A stretch of 23,416 bases of DNA, taken from positions 1-23,416 of the IMG/VR virus record IMGVR_UViG_3300018048_000063; one strand, written 5' to 3'. The notes under the pieces were generated by a model. It was not told where the DNA came from. It did not search any database and saw nothing but the letters and a program-made list of their open reading frames with translations. The stretch is from a virus. A program made the translations under genes and the position numbers. Below, piece after piece: positions 14,378-20,399 of this stretch (positions are counted from its first letter, which is position 1; each line of letters opens with the position of its first letter).

Positions 14378-14687
14378 TGATGGTCCTGGTACACGAGTAG
14401 CATCAAACGAAGGTCCTAACGGAACTATTGATAGAATATATCAAAAAGGCTGTATGGAAGTATATGAATTAGTTAATGCTGATTATAGTATATATCAGGG
14501 TAAGATAAATCGAAGAACAATAATACAAAAAGATTTACAAGGAAATAATTTTAGATATCCTTGTTTTGAAACAGAAGATGGTAGATGGTTTGATAGATCA
14601 GGAATGCCAATGCCAAAACCAAGCAAAGTAGATAAGGAAGATGAACAAGAAGAAAAACAAGAAGAACAAAGAACAGACGACATTTGA
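14367..14687 (+). CDS. Hypothetical protein with acidic tail
   Basis: A 106-residue protein that starts inside the end of the zinc-finger gene after AAAGGAAG. The first 80 residues (GPGTRVASNEGPNGTIDRIYQKGC, MEVYELVNAD, INRRTIIQKD, FRYPCFETEDGRWFDRSGMP) look like a small beta fold. The last 25 residues are almost all E, D, K and Q. No known domain or catalytic motif was recognised. Its tail DNA is read in a second frame by the next small gene. Probably real because it is held in a chain of overlapping genes with Shine-Dalgarno sequences. Confidence 0.55.
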   Translation: MLVNDGPGTRVASNEGPNGTIDRIYQKGCMEVYELVNADYSIYQGKINRRTIIQKDLQGNNFRYPCFETEDGRWFDRSGMPMPKPSKVDKEDEQEEKQEEQRTDDI

Positions 14688-14814
14688 TCCTAAGACAATG
14701 ACTAAGACTCCCGGAGGACACGGGTTCGGCATGAAGCGAGGATATAAACCAACTAAGGAAGAAATGAGCGGAAGAAATCTTGCTAAAGTATTTGGATGGA
14801 AATTAGATGACTAG
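14641..14814 (+). CDS. Small hypothetical basic protein
   Basis: A 57-residue ORF that closes the gap between two other small genes. Its first 15 residues are lysine/asparagine-rich because they are the second-frame reading of the neighbour's glutamate-rich tail. The core TKTPGGHGFGMKRGYKPTKEEMSGRNLAKVFGWKLDD looks like a genuine protein, with a glycine-rich loop followed by a helix. The start is uncertain: ATG 14641 has AAGGAAG too close, and ATG 14698 would give 38 residues with the core intact. Its stop overlaps the next start. Function unknown. Confidence 0.5.
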   Translation: MNKKKNKKNKEQTTFDPKTMTKTPGGHGFGMKRGYKPTKEEMSGRNLAKVFGWKLDD

Positions 14815-14998
14815 TAATGAAAAAGAAGATTTATCAAATTATATTACTGCTATGCAAAAAAGCATTAATGATAAAATAGCACAGTTAGAAGAAATGCGTA
14901 AGAACAAAGTTAAGGTGCAACTACAACAAGAACTATTAAGCGATATTTTTCGACGCCAACGTGTGTTAGGAAAATTAAAAAGAGGAAAGAATGCCTGA
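14807..14998 (+). CDS. Small hypothetical coiled-coil protein
   Basis: A 63-residue protein with ATG overlapping the previous stop and GGATGG nearby. The sequence SNYITAMQKSINDKIAQLEEMRKNKVKVQLQQELLSDIFRRQRVLG has a heptad-like spacing of I, L and M, suggesting one long helix or coiled coil, with a basic tail KLKRGKNA. Nothing indicates an enzyme. It overlaps the DnaE-like gene by 8 bases and may be a small partner of that protein; this is inference from coupling only. Confidence 0.5.
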   Translation: MTSNEKEDLSNYITAMQKSINDKIAQLEEMRKNKVKVQLQQELLSDIFRRQRVLGKLKRGKNA

Positions 14999-15560
14999 TA
15001 TTGATTTAGACTTTTATGATAGAGATGCTGTACTAGAGCATTTCAAACACCATAAAGCAAAACTAGATACAGGAAAAAAACATAATACAGGTGTATACTT
15101 TCACAGTGTTCCTCTTGATCCATTTACAAATATTTCAACTATTGATCATAAGGTAGCAGACGATCGTGGTTACTTTAAGATTGATATGCTAAATGTTCAC
15201 ATATATAAAAACGTTTTAAGTGAAGAACATTTAAATACATTACTTGAAAAGGAGCCGTTATGGGAACTGCTTACAGAGCCAGACTTCAGCAACAACTTAT
15301 TTCACGTAGGAGAACACAGCACTATACTTCAAACAATGAAACCACAGAGTATAGAACAATTAGCCGCAGTGTTGGCAATCATCAGACCAGCGAAGAGACA
15401 TTTGCTTGGACAACCGTGGGATACGGTGATGAAGAATGTTTGGACGAAACCGACGAACGATGAATATTTCTTTAAGAAGGCACACGCGGTTGCATATGCT
15501 CATGCAATAGTTGTACACATGAATTTAATCTGTGAACAGATAAGTTATGGGTATCAATGA
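14991..15560 (+). CDS. Miniature DNA polymerase III alpha (DnaE)-like protein
   Basis: A 189-residue protein with GAGGAAAG before its ATG. In order it shows PDIDLDFYDRDAVLEH at 2-17 (DnaE: PDFDVDF-x-RD-VIEH, two catalytic aspartates) and KHNTGVYFHS at 30-39 (DnaE: KHAGGVVIAP). It then shows YFKIDML at 61-67 with D65 (DnaE: VKFDFLG, third catalytic aspartate), MKPQSIEQLAAVLAIIRPAK at 116-135 (DnaE: [20 protein letters not shown]), and FFKKAHAVAYAHAIV at 160-174 (DnaE: GFNKSHSAAYALVSY). DnaE is about 1160 residues; here the PHP, thumb and C-terminal domains are missing and the spacers are collapsed. Since T4-like phages have their own gp43 polymerase, this may interact with the host replisome. 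Activity is unknown. Confidence 0.7.
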   Translation: MPDIDLDFYDRDAVLEHFKHHKAKLDTGKKHNTGVYFHSVPLDPFTNISTIDHKVADDRGYFKIDMLNVHIYKNVLSEEHLNTLLEKEPLWELLTEPDFSNNLFHVGEHSTILQTMKPQSIEQLAAVLAIIRPAKRHLLGQPWDTVMKNVWTKPTNDEYFFKKAHAVAYAHAIVVHMNLICEQISYGYQ

Positions 15561-15796
15561 ACTACGAAGTAAAAGATTATAGAGAACAACCGCCCTACGA
15601 CGATCCAGGTCCTTGGCTAGGTTGGGGAGTTCCTGAAAAATTTATTTTTAGATATGTTTTTAGATTAATATTTTGGTTAGTGCTCATTCCTTTTATCTTA
15701 TTTGGAGTGATGCTATCTCCTTTAGGAATGTTAATTCAACTATTGGTAATAGATTATATTTGTTATATGCAGTATAAACTTACCAATATGCTTTAG
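15557..15796 (+). CDS. Small membrane protein, two predicted transmembrane segments
   Basis: A 79-residue protein starting in an ATGA overlap. A polar, proline-rich N-terminus (YREQPPYDDPGPWLGWGVPEK) is followed by hydrophobic segments at about residues 32-52 (FRLIFWLVLIPFILFGVML) and 54-70 (PLGMLIQLLVIDYICYM), with a short PLG turn. It is probably a hairpin in the inner membrane. No lysis-protein motif was recognised. It could be involved in superinfection exclusion or replication-membrane contact, but nothing proves this. It ends 4 bases from the end of the convergent minus-strand gene. Confidence 0.62.
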   Translation: MNYEVKDYREQPPYDDPGPWLGWGVPEKFIFRYVFRLIFWLVLIPFILFGVMLSPLGMLIQLLVIDYICYMQYKLTNML

Positions 15797-15800
15797 AATT

Positions 15801-16175
15801 TCATTTTAACTTTCGAACAAGTTGTATTGATTTTCTTTTCACACGTTTTTCGGCTATATCACTTAATCTAACCATAGGTCCAAATAGTAACTCAATATCT
15901 TTTGTATTGAATGTTTTGATTAAATGTTTAAATTTTATCATCTCAGACTTCATAAAGATATTGATCGGAATCTTCCTATTTGATTCCCACCACCATGCAT
16001 CACCACACTCTAATAGTGATAATTTTTCACTATCGGATTTGCAACTAGCATAGTCGTAAACGCTTGTAACGTGTGCATCTTGGTTGATAATAATGCAAAC
16101 GTATTCCACTATACCGTGCTTAACACACGATAAAAACGGAAACTTTTGTTGTAAATCTAGGTCTATGTTTGTCAT
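15801..16175 (-). CDS. Conserved hypothetical marine-phage protein
   Basis: A 124-residue protein read from 16175 with GAAAGAG just before ATG. It begins MTNIDLDLQQKFPFLSCVKHGIVEYVCIIIN and contains CGDAWWWESNRKIPINIFMKSEM, a very distinctive tryptophan-rich block I recognise from T4-like marine phages, plus a basic C-terminus (KRVKRKSIQLVRKLK). No enzyme motif is visible; the strand-rich N-terminus and FGPMVRLSD loop suggest a small globular protein. It is divergently transcribed from the structural gene and convergent with the membrane protein. Function is not assigned. Confidence 0.65.
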   Translation of the reverse strand: MTNIDLDLQQKFPFLSCVKHGIVEYVCIIINQDAHVTSVYDYASCKSDSEKLSLLECGDAWWWESNRKIPINIFMKSEMIKFKHLIKTFNTKDIELLFGPMVRLSDIAEKRVKRKSIQLVRKLK

Positions 16176-16182
16176 ACTCTTT

Positions 16183-16211
16183 CTTATAAATACTGTTAGT
16201 AAGGATGATAA
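16183..16211 (-). promoter_or_regulatory. Sigma70-like promoter for the minus-strand gene
   Basis: On the minus strand TTATCA (16211-16206), a 17-base spacer and TATAAG (16188-16183); ATG is 8 bases after the -10, so the leader would be nearly absent. The -35 is a partial match. The -10 overlaps the plus-strand late box. Weaker than the other four leaderless-type promoters. Confidence 0.4.
16185..16192 (+). promoter_or_regulatory. T4-type late promoter TATAAATA
   Basis: Exact T4 late consensus TATAAATA followed by C. Transcription would start near 16198, giving a leader of about 20 bases with TAAGGA before ATG 16218 of the structural gene. Late timing fits a virion protein. Confidence 0.7.
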
Positions 16212-16217
16212 AATGAT

Positions 16218-17024
16218 ATGCTCAAGTTACCAATATATATTTATGAAACCGGTTATACCGTGTACAGTGATTTGGATGTAACTGTTAGCCAAGGATATGC
16301 ACCTATGTACCAGAAAAATTTAGTAGTATACAAAGGAATTACAAATACCCTGAAGTTCACAGTTAAGAATCAGGATCAAAAACCTATTAGTGTAAACAAT
16401 ACAGCATTTAAGTTTATCATGAATAACCCTGAAACAGGAGCATCTTACTTGCATAAAACTATGAGTGTGCTTGACGACGGTAGCACTAGAGCAACTAGAG
16501 GAGTTGTTCAAGTGGTGTTATCTGAAAGCGATCTGATAAGCATTAATTCAAAGTTCTATAGTTTCAGTATTATTCAAACTGTTAACGGTGTTGACAAACC
16601 AGTTTACACCAATACGTACCATGATGCAGAGGGAGTACTAGAAGTACAGGACAAGGTGTATTCACCATTTACCGAGAGCGAGGTGATTACATCTTTTAGT
16701 CCAAACACAAGAAGCGACAATTCTGGAATAACTGATTATACATCTAGTTGGATCAACGCTAATCCAGAATGGAAAAGAGCAAATTCAATACATACAGTTT
16801 CTTACACAACCACAGGTTATAAAGGAACTATCAAATTACAAGCCACATTGGATCTACAGCCAACTAACGGAACATCTTGGGTAGACGTCTCAAGTGTTCC
16901 ATTAAATGGATATTCCGGAACAAATTACGTTAATGTTTCTGGAGTATACAGTTGGATAAGAATTCAACACACACCTGACAGTTCGAACGCCGGAACGGTT
17001 GACAAAATCTCAATAAGATCATAA
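16218..17024 (+). CDS. Likely virion structural protein
   Basis: A 268-residue protein downstream of a TATAAATA late promoter, with TAAGGA as probable Shine-Dalgarno. The sequence is rich in beta-strand patterns (T, S, N, V, Y) and reads like two immunoglobulin-like domains. The first has YAPMYQKNLVVYKGITNTLKFTVKNQDQKPISV, TAFKFIMNNPETG and RGVVQVVLSESDL. The second has IHTVSYTTTGYKGTIKLQATLDLQ, TSWVDVSSVPLNGYSG and YSWIRIQHTPD. This domain style is common in T4-like tail, baseplate or fibre-attached proteins. No enzymatic motif is present. The primase promoter lies within its last 30 bases. The precise virion position is unknown. Confidence 0.65.
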   Translation: MLKLPIYIYETGYTVYSDLDVTVSQGYAPMYQKNLVVYKGITNTLKFTVKNQDQKPISVNNTAFKFIMNNPETGASYLHKTMSVLDDGSTRATRGVVQVVLSESDLISINSKFYSFSIIQTVNGVDKPVYTNTYHDAEGVLEVQDKVYSPFTESEVITSFSPNTRSDNSGITDYTSSWINANPEWKRANSIHTVSYTTTGYKGTIKLQATLDLQPTNGTSWVDVSSVPLNGYSGTNYVNVSGVYSWIRIQHTPDSSNAGTVDKISIRS

Positions 17025-17027
17025 TAT
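16999..17027 (+). promoter_or_regulatory. Sigma70-like promoter for primase, predicted leaderless
   Basis: Consensus TTGACA (16999-17004), 17-base spacer, TAATAT (17022-17027). The primase ATG (17034) begins exactly 7 bases after the -10. Most of the promoter is inside the coding end of the late structural gene. There is no Shine-Dalgarno before the ATG. Confidence 0.72.
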
Positions 17028-17033
17028 ATTATT

Positions 17034-18050
17034 ATGAATCCGATTCAACAAGTATTAACAGCATTCTTGCCTTCTAAAAGAAAGACTACTCCTAGTGGGT
17101 GGACTTCCTTTGATGCACCCTGTTGTGTTCATAACGGAGAAAGTGCAGACAAACGTAAACGTGGTGGTGTTATGTTAAACGGTGACGGAACAGTGAGTTA
17201 TCATTGTTTTAACTGTGGATATACAGCATCATTTGTTCCAGGCAGAAACTTATCTGTAAAGATGAGAAAGTTAATGCGTTGGTTAAATGTGCCAGATTCA
17301 GATATAACCAAATGTAGTTTGGAAGCGTTAAGACTAAAAGAAAATGCACCTGATGAATCATCAGAATTATCTATTAGTATACCTAAATTTGAATCTAAAG
17401 AACTGCCAGTAGGAGCCAGATCAATTATGAATTGGCATGACTGGAAAGCACTTGAACCATCAGGACTGGATCCGGATCTCATGAGAGCCATTGAATATAT
17501 TATCAGTAGAGGCCTGATGATAGATGATTATGATTTTATGTGGACCGCCGAAGGTTCATATAAGTCAAGGCTGATTATACCGTTCTATCATCAAGGGGAC
17601 ATAGTCGGATACACTGCTCGTAAAATAGGAGATGGCTCACCCAAATATATTACTGACAGCCAACCGGGTTATGTGTTTAACTTAGATGCTCAACACGAAT
17701 ACAGAAACTATTGTTTTGTCGTAGAAGGTCCTTTAGACGCTATTTCTATTGACGGAGTAGCAGTACTAAGCAATGATGTTAAAGACGCACAAGCGACGCT
17801 TATAAACGGTTTAAGACGCCATATAGTAGTGGTACCAGATACAGATAAAGCAGGTGTTGATATGGTTGAATCAGCATTGCATTATAAATGGAGTGTTGGG
17901 TTTCCTGAATGGCCAGACCAAGATGTAAAAGATGTAAATGAAGCAGTAAGGCGATACGGAAAGATCTATGCGTTGAAAAAAATCGTTGATAGCATAGAAC
18001 AAAATCAAACAAAAATTAAACTGAAAGCGAAGACATATTTTAATGACTGA
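17034..18050 (+). CDS. 61: DNA primase, gp61 type
   Basis: A 338-residue protein, close to the 342 residues of T4 gp61. An N-terminal zinc-binding site is formed by C30-x-x-H33 (PCCVH) and C58-x-x-C61 (CFNC). A central region with KSRLIIPFYHQGDIVGYTARKI leads into the TOPRIM catalytic core, with E231 in FVVEGPLDAIS and the D269/D271 pair in VVVPDTDKAG. Primase makes short RNA primers for lagging-strand synthesis and works in a primosome with the gp41 helicase, encoded about 2.4 kb downstream in the same direction. The gene begins at a predicted leaderless start and overlaps the Fe-S carrier gene by 8 bases. Confidence 0.93.
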   Translation: MNPIQQVLTAFLPSKRKTTPSGWTSFDAPCCVHNGESADKRKRGGVMLNGDGTVSYHCFNCGYTASFVPGRNLSVKMRKLMRWLNVPDSDITKCSLEALRLKENAPDESSELSISIPKFESKELPVGARSIMNWHDWKALEPSGLDPDLMRAIEYIISRGLMIDDYDFMWTAEGSYKSRLIIPFYHQGDIVGYTARKIGDGSPKYITDSQPGYVFNLDAQHEYRNYCFVVEGPLDAISIDGVAVLSNDVKDAQATLINGLRRHIVVVPDTDKAGVDMVESALHYKWSVGFPEWPDQDVKDVNEAVRRYGKIYALKKIVDSIEQNQTKIKLKAKTYFND

Positions 18051-18366
18051 TAGAACCAAAGAAGAAATTGTTAAAGACATTCAATCTTTATTAGAAAAAA
18101 AAGTTAACCCAAGTGTAGAACTGCACGGAGGTATTGTAAAGTTCATTGATTTTGATCTTGATTCCGGAGCATTAAAACTGCAAATGAGCGGTGCGTGTTC
18201 AGGATGTGCAGGGTCTACACAAACACTAAAATACGGAATCGAAAATATGATGAAGCACTACGTTCCGGAGATAAATGTAGTTATAGGCGAGGATGATCCT
18301 GACTTTAATGAACCTTACTTAAAATTCAATGCACAACCGGTAGATTCAAAAAATGAAAAAATATGA
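18043..18366 (+). CDS. NfuA/NifU C-terminal-domain Fe-S cluster carrier
   Basis: A 107-residue protein matching the NifU-like (Nfu) domain. VNPSVELHGGIVKFIDFD at 21-38 is the ALNAHGG-type start of the domain. SGACSGCAGSTQTLKYGIE at 49-67 carries the cluster-binding C52-x-x-C55. It is a stand-alone Nfu domain without the A-type N-terminal part of NfuA. Such proteins receive a [4Fe-4S] cluster as a dimer and pass it to client enzymes. In a phage it may supply Fe-S enzymes during infection (a host-metabolism gene). It overlaps both primase (8 bases) and the SGNH hydrolase gene (14 bases), so it belongs to the primase operon. Confidence 0.88.
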   Translation: MTDRTKEEIVKDIQSLLEKKVNPSVELHGGIVKFIDFDLDSGALKLQMSGACSGCAGSTQTLKYGIENMMKHYVPEINVVIGEDDPDFNEPYLKFNAQPVDSKNEKI

Positions 18367-19162
18367 TTATCTAATTTCATGTGGAGATAGTTTTACAGCA
18401 GGTATGGAAATAATTGCTGACAAAGATCTATCAGAAGAAAATAAAGCACATTCGTATCCAATTCATATAGCAGATCTAATGGGAATCCCTGATGTTAGTA
18501 ATACTGCATTAAGCGGTGCACCTAATGAGTTTATTGCAAGACAAACAATGTTTGATGTGCTAAAACTAGAACAACAAGGATATGATCTTTCAAAAGTATT
18601 TGTTGTTGTTGGTTGGACCAGCATTAATAGATTAGAAATATACATTAAAGACAAAATGGATAATCTTAAAAAACAAGGTTACTATTTTGACGATGATACA
18701 CTAGAAAGTAAGGAAATTGTTTACTTCGGAACTAACTTCATTAACCCTAATGTACAAAAGGGATTAACAGATGAAAAAACAGGTAAACGAATCTACGACT
18801 TCGGATCACAACAAGGCGTCGAGTTTAGTAATGAATATCTCTGGCGTGACAGTTTAGAATATGAAAAATTCTTTGCAAACGTTATGATGCTAAAAGGATT
18901 TTTAGAAAGTAAAGGAATAGATTATCTTATGCATCTAAATGTACACGTTTGGAATGCACCCGCTGATTTAAGAATTGAAAAGTTTAGAAGTATGTTAGAT
19001 ACACCTCGTCTTTATAAGTTCGAAACGTTTACGTTTCAAGAATGGGGTAATAGAATGTTTCCGTGGGAAAGAAGAGCAGAAGGACATTTTAAACGTCCTG
19101 TGCATATAAAGTTTGCTGAAATGTTATATCAATATATTGTGGATAATAAGTTAAATGTTTGA
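18353..19162 (+). CDS. SGNH/GDSL-family hydrolase-like protein
   Basis: A 269-residue protein starting inside the Nfu gene. Block I is CGDSFTAG, with the candidate nucleophile S13 in GDSF. A GAPNEF element at about 55-60 supplies the block III G-x-x-N, and RPVHIKFAEML near residue 252 supplies the catalytic-histidine region. KVFVVVGWTSINRLEIY is the strand after block II. The family includes esterases, acetylhydrolases and carbohydrate deacetylases. In T4-like marine phages, relatives often sit near glycan or carbamoyl enzymes. It could remove acetyl groups from a surface sugar. The role is inferred; the fold assignment is good. Confidence 0.75.
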   Translation: MKKYDYLISCGDSFTAGMEIIADKDLSEENKAHSYPIHIADLMGIPDVSNTALSGAPNEFIARQTMFDVLKLEQQGYDLSKVFVVVGWTSINRLEIYIKDKMDNLKKQGYYFDDDTLESKEIVYFGTNFINPNVQKGLTDEKTGKRIYDFGSQQGVEFSNEYLWRDSLEYEKFFANVMMLKGFLESKGIDYLMHLNVHVWNAPADLRIEKFRSMLDTPRLYKFETFTFQEWGNRMFPWERRAEGHFKRPVHIKFAEMLYQYIVDNKLNV

Positions 19163-19268
19163 TGTTATTAAAAAATTAAAAAGATTATATTACCAATGGC
19201 AGTATAAAAGAGAACTTGCTAAGAAGTTAAAAGACAAACAAAAACAAGATCCGTTCTTGTATAAATGA
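19155..19268 (+). CDS. Small basic conserved phage protein
   Basis: A 37-residue ORF whose ATG overlaps the end of the SGNH gene. It reads MFDVIKKLKRLYYQWQYKRELAKKLKDKQ, then KQDPFLYK. It is an amphipathic basic helix with a terminal DPF-x-YK motif that I recognise from small proteins in T4-like marine phages. It ends 9 bases before the carbamoyltransferase gene. It could bind membrane or nucleic acid. Too short for a firm call, but the motif and tight packing favour a real gene. Confidence 0.55.
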   Translation: MFDVIKKLKRLYYQWQYKRELAKKLKDKQKQDPFLYK

Positions 19269-19277
19269 GGTAGTAAA

Positions 19278-20246
19278 ATGATTACTTGGGGTATTGTAGG
19301 TAACAGTCATGATGCCAGTCTTGCAGTGTTTAAAGATGATCAATTAAAGTTTGCGGCACTGTCAAAAGACTTTAGTGGTGTTGATCACGATCCTGATTTA
19401 AACTTCACTCTTATAAGTGTTGCTCGAGTAAATTACGGCGGCAACCCGGATCGTGTTGTATGGTATGAACGACCATTCTTAAAAACTCTTAGACAGTGGA
19501 GAGCAGGACAAGGATGGTTGTGGAAAGAAAATAATATTAAAAAATATCTAGCACGTTATGGTATTCATTGTCCTATAGAATATTCATTGCATCATCACAG
19601 TCATGCGGCCTATGGTTACTATACTAGTGGCTTTGATAATGCTTCTATACTTTGTATTGATAGCATTGGAGAGTTCCAAACATTAACAGTATGGCAAGGA
19701 GTGGGTGACGATCTACACTGTGTACACAAACAACGATATCCTGATAGTCTAGGATTGTTTTACAGTGCTATGACACAGCGTTGTGGATTAACAGCACAGC
19801 GTGATGAAGGTATGATGACTAGTCTTGCACGTGGTAAAAAGGACAACGAAGTTATCAGATTAATGATTAAAGATCTACTTTGGTTTGATGAATCTTTTGG
19901 ATACCCAACATTTAAATTTAAAGTAAATCTACACAAAGGCTGTGATTGGTGGAGACCAGAAATAAAAGATGTAGGAAAAATTGCATATGCCACACAATGG
20001 ATATTTGAACAGATTGTTGAAAGATTATCCAACAGTATGCTAGAGCAAATGCCAAGCAAAAACTTAATTGTTGTAGGCGGTTGTGCATTAAATGGAAAAG
20101 CAGTTAGACGCATATCTTATAAATGGAAAAATGTTTGGGTTCCTCCAAACCCAGGCGACCCCGGAAGTTGTATTGGAGCAGTTTTGGCAAGTACCAAAAA
20201 ACATATTGACTTTAATAAAAACTTGTGGTATAATAGTAGTATATGA
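19278..20246 (+). CDS. Short carbamoyltransferase (NodU/CmcH/TobZ-like, Kae1-like half only)
   Basis: A 322-residue protein with GAGG before its ATG. N-terminal WGIVGNSHDASLAVFKDDQL is the first-strand motif of the NodU/CmcH family. SLHHHSHAAYGYYTSGF holds the metal-binding histidines of the Kae1-like fold. ILCIDSIGE, RDEGMMTSLA and LIVVGGCALNGKAVRRI complete the ASKHA-type core, and VPPNPGDPGSCIGA ends it. NodU and TobZ are about 550-600 residues, with a second YrdC-like domain that makes carbamoyl-AMP; that half is absent. The enzyme would O-carbamoylate a sugar, provided carbamoyl-adenylate comes from elsewhere. It lies beside the SGNH hydrolase gene. A promoter for the next unit is in its last 40 bases. 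Confidence 0.82.
   Translation: MITWGIVGNSHDASLAVFKDDQLKFAALSKDFSGVDHDPDLNFTLISVARVNYGGNPDRVVWYERPFLKTLRQWRAGQGWLWKENNIKKYLARYGIHCPIEYSLHHHSHAAYGYYTSGFDNASILCIDSIGEFQTLTVWQGVGDDLHCVHKQRYPDSLGLFYSAMTQRCGLTAQRDEGMMTSLARGKKDNEVIRLMIKDLLWFDESFGYPTFKFKVNLHKGCDWWRPEIKDVGKIAYATQWIFEQIVERLSNSMLEQMPSKNLIVVGGCALNGKAVRRISYKWKNVWVPPNPGDPGSCIGAVLASTKKHIDFNKNLWYNSSI
20206..20234 (+). promoter_or_regulatory. Sigma70-like promoter for the helicase unit, near-leaderless
   Basis: TTGACT (20206-20211), 17-base spacer, perfect TATAAT (20229-20234) preceded by TGG (extended -10). The ATG of the small membrane protein is at 20243, about 9 bases after the -10, so the 5' leader would be about 2 bases. It lies inside the end of the carbamoyltransferase gene. 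Confidence 0.75.
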
Positions 20247-20395
20247 ATTTAGATAAGATAATCTACGAAACATTAAACAAGGTAACAAGAATTAAGATAG
20301 CAAAGGATTCACCTTTAAGAGACTCTATGTTTTGGTATTTGATCGTCATTACCATTATCTATATGGGAGTTATATTTTGGGGGATAACTAGATAA
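20243..20395 (+). CDS. Small single-pass membrane protein
   Basis: A 50-residue ORF beginning directly after the promoter and overlapping the previous stop. The N-terminal half is a charged helix (LDKIIYETLNKVTRIKIAKD, then SPLRDS). The second half is hydrophobic (FWYLIVITIIYMGVIFWGI), one transmembrane span, ending ITR. It is the first gene of the unit with the gp41-type helicase, which starts 5 bases after its stop. It could anchor replication proteins to the membrane or act on the host envelope; neither is shown. The strong promoter and full use of the gap support a real gene. Confidence 0.6.
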   Translation: MNLDKIIYETLNKVTRIKIAKDSPLRDSMFWYLIVITIIYMGVIFWGITR

Positions 20396-20399
20396 CACT

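Noticed and set aside
15260-15463. Second-frame 67-residue ORF inside the DnaE-like gene
   Set aside because: Its sequence is rich in R, Q, T and E with no hydrophobic core, while the DnaE-like frame has five matching blocks.
16593-16622. TTGACA at 16593 as a further promoter
   Set aside because: No TAnnAT-type -10 at 16-18 bases and no start codon nearby; it lies in the middle of the structural gene.
19760-20113. Minus-strand 117-residue open frame
   Set aside because: Shadow of the carbamoyltransferase gene, which carries family motifs on the plus strand.
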